NCBI RefSeq assembly: GCF_003096415.1
Contig: NZ_QEKH01000009.1
Span: 62,001-126,000 of the forward strand
Source: Victivallis vadensis
GTDB taxonomy: Bacteria > Verrucomicrobiota > Lentisphaeria > Victivallales > Victivallaceae
DNA length: 64,000 bases
Reading direction: 5' to 3'
Shown here: one piece after another, positions 58,895-64,000 of the stretch
How the letters are laid out: each line of letters begins with the position of its first letter
Position numbering within the stretch: position 1 is the first letter of the stretch
The notes under the pieces: model-generated
The model's input: only the letters and a program-made list of their open reading frames with translations
The model's database searches: none
What the model was told of the DNA's origin: nothing
Program-made: the position numbers and the translations under genes

Positions 58895-59233
58895 TCAGAC
58901 GGCAAATGACTTGACGGCAGTACCCAGATCGTCGAAAATATCGAAGACACGATAGGCGCGGGTGATTTCGAAAATCATCCTTACCTTGGTGCTCAGGTTG
59001 GCAAGCTTCAGCAGCCCGCCGTTCTCCTGGGAGAAACGCAGACAGAAGACGATCACTCCCAATCCGGTGCTGTCCAGAAATTCCAGCTCCTGCAGATCCA
59101 TCGCCACTTTGGGGGCCTGGGCGGCCAGGCGGCGATACTGCGACTTCAGTATTTCGGAATTTTCAGCGTCGACCCGGTCCGTCATCAGTCTGATGACCAG
59201 GACGTCGTCAATCATTTCGTGTTTGATTTCCAT
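58895..59233 (-). CDS. STAS-domain anti-sigma-factor antagonist (RsbV/SpoIIAA-like)
   Basis: The 112-residue protein has DVLVIRLMTDRVDAENSEIL and LEFLDSTGLGVIVF, with the phosphorylatable Ser in DSTGLG, as in SpoIIAA and RsbV. It is the first gene of the EPS operon and precedes the RsbU-like phosphatase. In the family, phosphorylated STAS proteins release their partner, and dephosphorylation by RsbU-type enzymes reactivates them. The target here could be an anti-sigma factor or an EPS enzyme. Confidence 0.92.
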   Translation of the reverse strand: MEIKHEMIDDVLVIRLMTDRVDAENSEILKSQYRRLAAQAPKVAMDLQELEFLDSTGLGVIVFCLRFSQENGGLLKLANLSTKVRMIFEITRAYRVFDIFDDLGTAVKSFAV

Positions 59234-59272
59234 AATGTAACCTTAATCATGATGTTCCAGTCTGCCGCTATT

Positions 59273-59300
59273 AATATATACAATAAATTTTCATTTTCAA
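59273..59300 (-). promoter_or_regulatory. promoter of the EPS/partner-switch operon
   Basis: On the minus strand TTGAAA (59300-59295), a 16-nt spacer and TATATT (59278-59273) lie about 40 nt before the STAS start codon in an AT-rich gap. Confidence 0.5.
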
Positions 59301-59368
59301 GTTTATAACTCAAAAAATAAATATTTCAACTTTATTTTTCCAGTTGATATTTTCCTCCGTTTTTGAGC

Positions 59369-59397
59369 TTGAAAAATCGCTTTGCGCATCTTATACT
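59369..59397 (+). promoter_or_regulatory. promoter of the aldo/keto reductase gene
   Basis: TTGAAA (59369-59374), a 17-nt spacer and TATACT (59392-59397), 39 nt before the ATG at 59436. Confidence 0.6.
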
Positions 59398-59435
59398 ACA
59401 TGCAAGCCATCAAATACGGGAAAGGGAAATATTCC

Positions 59436-60563
59436 ATGATTTACCACGACTTCGGCAAAACCGGCTTCCGGATCTCCGCACTCGGCTTCGGAGCCATGCG
59501 GCTGCCGATTCCGGAAAACGCCGACCGGGAGGCCACCGCCGACCTCGGCGACGCCGTCGAACTGCTCCGGCACGGCATCCGTTCCGGCATCAACTACATC
59601 GACACCGCCTATTTCTACTGCAACGGCCGCAGCGAGCTCGCTGTCGGACTCGCGCTGGAGGACGGCTGGCGCGACCGGGTCGCCCTCTCCACCAAACTGC
59701 CGGTAGGGGACGTGAAAAAGCCGGACGACGCCCGCCGCATCCTGGAGGATCAGCTGCGCAAGCTGCGCACCGACCATATCGACTTCTACCACTTCCACGG
59801 CATCGGCCGGGACGCCTTCGACAACATCATCCGCCCGCTGAAGCTGATCGAGCTGATGGAGAAATGCAAGGACGAGGGGCTGATCCGCCACCTCTCCTTC
59901 TCCTTCCACGATCCGAATCCCCATACCATGATCGAACTTCTGGATACCGGCGCCTTTTCCTCGGTGCTCTGCCAGTACAACCTGCTCGACCGCAGCAACC
60001 TCGCCGGTATCCGCCACGCCCGTGAGCTCGGCGTCGGCGTGGTGGTGATGGGGCCGGTCGGCGGCGGACGCCTCGCCTTCAAGGGCGGCGTATTCGAAGA
60101 CGCCCTCGGCGGCAGGCTCTCCACACCGGAGCTGGCGGTCCGTTTCGTGCTCAGCACGCCCGGCGTCTGCTGCGCCCTCTCCGGCATGGGCGATGCCGGA
60201 ATGGTCGACGGCAATGTGCGTGTCGCCTCCTCCGACACCCGCCTGACGGAAGCGGAACTCGCCGCCGTCGACCGGGTCGCCGCCGATTGCGACAAACTCA
60301 AATCGCTCTACTGCACCGGCTGCAACTACTGCACTCCGGTCTGCCCGGCCAAGGTCAACATTCCGCGCTGCTTCGAAGCACTGATCTACGACCGGGTCTA
60401 CAACCTCGCCCGGACCGCCGAACAGCGCTACCGGGCGATCCCCGGCAACGACAAAGAGCGCAACGCCTCCGCCTGTGTCGGCTGCGGCGCCTGCGAGAAG
60501 AAGTGCCCGCAGCACATTCCGATCCGTCAGCGGCTCCGGGAGTGTGTCGAACGGTTCCGTTAG
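59436..60563 (+). CDS. aldo/keto reductase with C-terminal 4Fe-4S ferredoxin domain
   Basis: ATG 59436 has AAAGGGA upstream. The 375-residue protein begins GKTGFRISALGFGAMRLP and has GINYIDTAYFYCNG (catalytic Asp and Tyr) and a Lys in STKLP, the AKR tetrad region. The C-terminal part has two clusters of Cys: CTGCNYCTPVCPAKVNI and CVGCGACEKKCPQHIPI, binding 4Fe-4S centres. Such enzymes are common in anaerobes and probably move electrons between a carbonyl substrate and ferredoxin. It is monocistronic, with a terminator at its 3' end. Confidence 0.9.
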   Translation: MIYHDFGKTGFRISALGFGAMRLPIPENADREATADLGDAVELLRHGIRSGINYIDTAYFYCNGRSELAVGLALEDGWRDRVALSTKLPVGDVKKPDDARRILEDQLRKLRTDHIDFYHFHGIGRDAFDNIIRPLKLIELMEKCKDEGLIRHLSFSFHDPNPHTMIELLDTGAFSSVLCQYNLLDRSNLAGIRHARELGVGVVVMGPVGGGRLAFKGGVFEDALGGRLSTPELAVRFVLSTPGVCCALSGMGDAGMVDGNVRVASSDTRLTEAELAAVDRVAADCDKLKSLYCTGCNYCTPVCPAKVNIPRCFEALIYDRVYNLARTAEQRYRAIPGNDKERNASACVGCGACEKKCPQHIPIRQRLRECVERFR

Positions 60564-60575
60564 AAACCGTTTTTT
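60550..60575 (+). terminator. rho-independent terminator after the aldo/keto reductase
   Basis: AACGGTT (60550-60556) pairs with AACCGTT (60565-60571) across an 8-nt loop that includes the stop codon, followed by a T-run to 60575. The stem is short but the T-tract is good. Confidence 0.6.
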
Positions 60576-60609
60576 CTTCCGGTTTCCGCCCGATTGCCCC
60601 GTGACGGAG

Positions 60610-60660
60610 TTGACAATTGCAGCAGGAGCGGTTATACTATAAAATTGAAACTGTTTCAAT
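60610..60660 (+). promoter_or_regulatory. promoter and operator of the LacI-family gene
   Basis: TTGACA (60610-60615), 17 nt and TATACT (60633-60638) form the promoter. A perfect palindrome ATTGAAAC-T-GTTTCAAT (60644-60660) lies just downstream of the -10, near the transcription start, and is a likely autoregulatory operator. Confidence 0.78.
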
Positions 60661-60675
60661 CGAGGGAGAAGTCGC

Positions 60676-61641
60676 ATGGCCACCGACATCAACACACTTG
60701 CGGAGATCTGCGGAGTCTCCAAATCGACTATTTCACGGGTTTTCACCGGCCGGGCCAAAGTCAGCGAGGAGCTCCGCAACCGGGTTCTGCAGGCGGCGCG
60801 CGAATTGAACTACCGCCCCCAACAGGTAATGGCGCGGGACTGTGTCGCAATCGTGGTCAACGATCTGCCCAACCCGAACCGGCGCACCAGTTTTTCGGAA
60901 CGGATCCTCAATCAGGCGGTATTCGAAATCACCCGGCGCAATCTGCTGTCGGAAATCATTTCCGTGGATGAATTGGCCCGTCTCTACAACGGTTACACCA
61001 AAGCGGTGCTGCTGCTGATGTCCGAAAACTACATCGAGCAGCACCTCGAACAATTCCGGCGGCTTTCGATGCCGATTCTGACCGTAAACAAACAGTATGA
61101 TTTCAGTTCGTCGGTCAATACCGACCACGGCGAAGGCGTCCGGCTTGCGCTGGAGCACCTCCACGCCGAGGGACACCGCCGGATCGGCCTGACCGTCGAC
61201 CGCTTCAACAATCAGGCCGGACGCGAACGGCTCGAAGCCTACCGCAAATTCATGACCGCCGCCGGGCTGCCGGAGCTGCCGGTCGTGCAGTACACCGACC
61301 AGGATTACGCCGGTTCCAGCGCCGGGCTGACCACCCTGCTCGATTCGCAGCCGACTGCGTTGATCGCCTGTGGCGAAGGTGTCGCCTTGCCGGTGTTCCA
61401 CGAGCTTCAGGAGCGCGGATTCCGGATTCCGGACGACATCTCCCTCATCACCGGCGAACTCGCCGGCGTCTCATGCTGGATGACCCCGGAGCTGACCACA
61501 ATAGACCAGGACCTCGACGCCCTCGCCCGCGCCACCATCACCCAGTTGGTCACCCGTATCCGCAACCCGCAGCTTCCGCGCAGTTCCAGCTGGCTGCCGA
61601 CGACCCTGATCAAGCGTAACAGCGTGAAAAAAATACAGTGA
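60676..61641 (+). CDS. LacI-family transcriptional regulator
   Basis: The 321-residue protein has the HTH DINTLAEICGVSKSTISRVFTG, a hinge region (ELNYRPQQVMAR) and a sugar-binding-protein-like sensor with GHRRIGLTVDR and ISLITGELAG. A GAGGGAG box precedes ATG 60676. The operator palindrome upstream and the cupin lipoprotein gene 74 nt downstream suggest a small regulon. The ligand is unknown. Confidence 0.9.
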   Translation: MATDINTLAEICGVSKSTISRVFTGRAKVSEELRNRVLQAARELNYRPQQVMARDCVAIVVNDLPNPNRRTSFSERILNQAVFEITRRNLLSEIISVDELARLYNGYTKAVLLLMSENYIEQHLEQFRRLSMPILTVNKQYDFSSSVNTDHGEGVRLALEHLHAEGHRRIGLTVDRFNNQAGRERLEAYRKFMTAAGLPELPVVQYTDQDYAGSSAGLTTLLDSQPTALIACGEGVALPVFHELQERGFRIPDDISLITGELAGVSCWMTPELTTIDQDLDALARATITQLVTRIRNPQLPRSSSWLPTTLIKRNSVKKIQ

Positions 61642-61715
61642 CCGTGTTTGTCCGTAAAATCGGTTGTACCGGCGCTGCAGCCGGAGTTGCACCAAACCAA
61701 AGAGGAGGAATCACC

Positions 61716-62168
61716 ATGCTCAGACAACTGTCCGCCGTCGCCGCATCCGCCGCATTCATCACACTGCTGGGGAGCGGATGCTCCACCCCGCAGCCGATCG
61801 TGCGCAATTATCTTGCGGCCGAACCGACCCGCGATGCAAAACTCGGCAACGCCAAACTCAAACTCTTTCTCGACGAAAAGCTCGGGGATGAAAATATCCC
61901 CTGCTCCATGCTCTACGTCGAACTGCCCCACGACGAAACCATGGCCCTCCGGCGCCTGGAAAGCGCCGAAACCATCCTCGTTCAGTCCGGCAGCGGCATC
62001 CTGACCGTAAACGGCAGAAAAATTCCGGTCGGCCCCGGCAGCGCGGTCTTCATCCCCGCCGGAGCCACCCAGAAACTCTTCAACAACAGTTCCGAAACCA
62101 TGAAGTACATCTCCGTGATCGTCCCGCCCTTCCGCGACGACGAATGCGAATTCATCGATCAGGACTGA
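61716..62168 (+). CDS. cupin-domain lipoprotein
   Basis: ATG 61716 has AGAGGAGGAA upstream. The 150-residue protein has a signal peptide with lipobox GSGC, then a single cupin domain: ETILVQSGSGILTVNGRKIPVGPGSAVFIPAGATQKLFN matches the cupin motifs, although His ligands of motif 1 are not evident, so metal binding is doubtful. A small-molecule-binding or enzyme-like role on the periplasmic side is possible. It probably shares a transcript with the LacI gene. Confidence 0.75.
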   Translation: MLRQLSAVAASAAFITLLGSGCSTPQPIVRNYLAAEPTRDAKLGNAKLKLFLDEKLGDENIPCSMLYVELPHDETMALRRLESAETILVQSGSGILTVNGRKIPVGPGSAVFIPAGATQKLFNNSSETMKYISVIVPPFRDDECEFIDQD

Positions 62169-62179
62169 AACCGGGGTGT

Positions 62180-62234
62180 CTCCGGCGGCCGGTGGCAGAT
62201 ATCGCCCACAGAACAAATAAACTGATAGATACTA
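62180..62234. repeat. rearranged fragment of the 10.4-kb repeat family
   Basis: CTCCGGCGGCCGG (62180-62192) matches the start of E1/E2. ACAAATAAACTGATAGATACT (62213-62233 region) is the reverse complement of an internal E1/E2 segment (GTATCTATCAGTTTATTTGC). The fragment begins 11 nt after the cupin stop and fills the gap to phoU. It is a degraded or internally rearranged copy. Confidence 0.7.
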
Positions 62235-62239
62235 ACCCC

Positions 62240-62905
62240 TTATTCGGGAAGGCCGCCGTGGCGGACGATCTTGCCGAGTTCGAGGTAGATCACGTCCTCG
62301 CAGATGTTGGTGGTGCAGTCGCCGATCCGTTCGAGGTGGCGGGAGATGAAGATCACTGAAATATAGTATTCCGCCAGTTCGGGGTGTTGCTTGATCAGCT
62401 CCTCGGAGCGTTCGATCACCTCCCGGTTCAGTTCGTCGATCCGGTCGTCCATGCGGATGGTTTCGTTGGCTTCGAGGCAGTTGCGCGCCACCAGCGCGTC
62501 GAGGGCGGCTTTCAGCATCTGCCGGGCGATCTCCATCTGCGGAGCGAAGTCGATCTTCTCCTCCGGGAACACGCCGAAATCGAGTTGATGCAACACCTGT
62601 TTGGCGATGTTCACCGCGAGGTCGCCGATCCGTTCAAGCTCGTTGTTGACCTTCAGAAAGGTGACGATGTAGCGGAGGTCGCCGGCGACCGGCTGGTGGA
62701 GGGCCAGAATTTTCAGGCACTCCTCCTCGATCATGATCTCTTCGCGGTCGATCGCGTCGTCCTGCTCGATCACGCGGCGGGCGAGCGTTTCATCCGCCTG
62801 CTGCGCCGCCTCGACGGCCTGCTGCACCGCGTGTTCCACCTGCGCGGCAAGGTCGCTGACCATCCGCTTCAGCCGGACGATTTCCTGTGCGAGATGTTCT
62901 CTCAT
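62240..62905 (-). CDS. phoU: phosphate uptake regulator PhoU
   Basis: ATG 62905 has AGGAAAA upstream. The 221-residue protein has two PhoU helical repeats, with DLRYIVTFLKVNNELERIGDLAVNIAK and EYYISVIFISRHLERIGDCTTNICED each carrying the E-R-I-G-D metal-binding signature. PhoU links the Pst transporter to PhoR-type signalling and limits phosphate uptake. It follows pstB by 50 nt. Confidence 0.95.
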   Translation of the reverse strand: MREHLAQEIVRLKRMVSDLAAQVEHAVQQAVEAAQQADETLARRVIEQDDAIDREEIMIEEECLKILALHQPVAGDLRYIVTFLKVNNELERIGDLAVNIAKQVLHQLDFGVFPEEKIDFAPQMEIARQMLKAALDALVARNCLEANETIRMDDRIDELNREVIERSEELIKQHPELAEYYISVIFISRHLERIGDCTTNICEDVIYLELGKIVRHGGLPE

Positions 62906-62955
62906 ATCTGTTTTCCTGTCGATAAAGGTTTGGTTATGATGCCAATGCGCATGAA

Positions 62956-63735
62956 TCACCCGAACCGGCCGGTGATGTACTCCTCGGTCTTCTTCTCGGA
63001 GGGATTCGTGAAGATTTTCTCGGTCCTGTCGTATTCGACGATCCGGCCCTTGTAGAAGAATGCGGTGTAGTCGCTGATGCGCGACGCCTGCTGCATGTTG
63101 TGGGTCACGATCACCACGGTGAATTTCTCGCGCAGTTCCAGCACCAGATCCTCGATCTTCAACGTGGCGACGGGGTCGACCGCGCTGGTGGGTTCGTCCA
63201 TCAGCAGGATTTCCGGTTCGGCGGCGATCGCGCGGGCGATGCAGAGGCGCTGCTGCTGGCCGCCGGAGAGGGCGAGGCCGGACTTCTTGAGCTTGTCCTT
63301 GACCTCGTCCCACAGCGAAGCGCCTTTCAGGGCGGCCTCGACCCGGTCGGCGATCTCACTCCTGGAGAGCTTGAAGTGCAGCCGCATCGGATACGCGACG
63401 TTGTCGAAGACCGACATCGGGAACGGCGTCGGCTTCTGGAAGATCATCCCGACCTTGCGGCGCAGTTCGAGCACGTCCACCGCCGGATCGAGGATGTTCC
63501 GCCCGTCGATCAGCACCTGCCCATCGGCGCGCTGGCCGCGGTAAAGTTCGAAGATGCGGTTGTACACCCGCAGATGGGTGGACTTGCCGCAGCCGGAAGG
63601 GCCGATCACCGCGGTGATCCGGTTCGCCCGGATGTCGAGATTGTTGTCGAACAGCGACTGGACGGCTTTCGTATAGAAGAAGTTCAAATTCCGTACCGAT
63701 ATTTTGACCGGACTGTGATCCGCTTCAGCGTTCAT
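62956..63735 (-). CDS. pstB: phosphate ABC transporter ATP-binding protein PstB
   Basis: ATG 63735 follows AAGGAGAAA. The 259-residue ATPase has Walker [13 protein letters not shown], the Q-loop [12 protein letters not shown] typical of PstB, signature [13 protein letters not shown], Walker [14 protein letters not shown] and the H-loop [10 protein letters not shown]. The His after KST replaces the more usual Phe. The gene overlaps the end of pstA by 11 bp. Confidence 0.96.
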   Translation of the reverse strand: MNAEADHSPVKISVRNLNFFYTKAVQSLFDNNLDIRANRITAVIGPSGCGKSTHLRVYNRIFELYRGQRADGQVLIDGRNILDPAVDVLELRRKVGMIFQKPTPFPMSVFDNVAYPMRLHFKLSRSEIADRVEAALKGASLWDEVKDKLKKSGLALSGGQQQRLCIARAIAAEPEILLMDEPTSAVDPVATLKIEDLVLELREKFTVVIVTHNMQQASRISDYTAFFYKGRIVEYDRTEKIFTNPSEKKTEEYITGRFG

Positions 63736-64000
63736 GATGTTTCTCCTTGAAGATGATTCGGGTTGCGATATTGAGCAGAAGCACCATCGCCGTGACCACC
63801 AGCGCCGCACCCCAGCCGGCGGCGTGCTGCTCGTCGAACGGAGAGTTGGTGGAGTATTCCGTGATCAGCACCGGCAGATTCGCGGTCGGCCCCTCAAAGT
63901 AGTTTTTCGGCCAGCTGTCGCTCCAGAGCGCGGTGAACAGCAGCGGGGCGGTTTCGCCGCTGACGCGGGCGACCGCGAGCAGAATGCCGGTGATCAGGCC
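63725..64000 (-). CDS. pstA: phosphate ABC transporter permease PstA (partial, C-terminal 91 residues)
   Basis: The frame reads [29 protein letters not shown] at the right edge, the conserved PstA EAA-loop region. It continues through [38 protein letters not shown] and ends in KEKHHER before a TGA at 63727-63725. The gene extends beyond the window. The stop overlaps the start of pstB by 11 bp, so they are co-translated. Confidence 0.9.
   Translation of the reverse strand, partial: GLITGILLAVARVSGETAPLLFTALWSDSWPKNYFEGPTANLPVLITEYSTNSPFDEQHAAGWGAALVVTAMVLLLNIATRIIFKEKHHER

Overview
The window is about 60 percent GC, and most coding genes have clear Shine-Dalgarno sites and near-consensus sigma-70 promoters. 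Five proteins have a prepilin-type FTLIELL N-terminus and a C-terminal H-X9-DG-type motif, and they sit among secreted glycosidases, LacI/GntR regulators, a beta-galactosidase and a sialic acid lyase. That mix suggests a glycan-degrading member of the Lentisphaerota/Victivallales or a related Planctomycetota-Verrucomicrobiota lineage. This taxonomic call is an inference from gene content; no rRNA is present.

Layout. 1-15.6 kb holds three glycan loci, each with a regulator, one or more secreted hydrolases and one or two pseudopilin-like proteins: (i) agarase-like protein, Asp-box protein, pseudopilin, LacI regulator; (ii) exported metallo-beta-lactamase-fold protein, two pseudopilins, SGNH/GxDLY hydrolase; (iii) GntR/LacI-type regulator, clan GH-A glycosidase, pseudopilin. 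15.6-20.3 kb has a MATE exporter and a GH2 beta-galactosidase. 20.4-27.9 kb is a housekeeping and signalling block: FHA protein, FtsH, DUF167, archaeal-type phosphoglycerate mutase, an orphan OppF-like ATPase coupled to a PP2C phosphatase, and two lipoproteins. 28-35.2 kb is a sialic-acid-type locus: BNR/sialidase-like enzyme, pseudopilin, FCD-GntR regulator, divergent N-acetylneuraminate lyase and sodium/solute symporter. 36-59.2 kb is an exopolysaccharide region. Its core is an uninterrupted 12-gene minus-strand operon: STAS protein, RsbU-like phosphatase, GT2, two GT4, a GT4-GT26 fusion, sugar-phosphate transferase, nucleotidyltransferases, Wzc-like, Wza-like and a polymerase. A plus-strand group of kinase/receiver, phosphodiesterase and flippase converges on it, and another sensor kinase lies nearby. 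59.4-64 kb has an aldo/keto reductase with ferredoxin-type clusters, a LacI regulator with a perfect operator, a cupin lipoprotein and a phosphate-uptake cluster (phoU, pstB, partial pstA).

The gene-poor stretches (10.37-11.25, 29.66-30.18, 31.0-31.9 and 35.2-35.9 kb) hold families of repeated, strongly hairpin-forming DNA. Several copies start within 0-10 nt of a stop codon and are oriented in the sense of the upstream gene. The two tandem copies at 10.38-11.08 kb differ by many compensatory base-pair changes, and an inverted pair at 35.22-35.93 kb also swaps stem sequences while keeping the pairing. This is the best candidate here for an undescribed structured element. The second system-level theme is the repeated pairing of secreted hydrolase, H-X9-DG pseudopilin and dedicated regulator, including one glycosidase whose own N-terminus looks like a prepilin. 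No tRNA, rRNA, CRISPR array or transposase gene was recognised.
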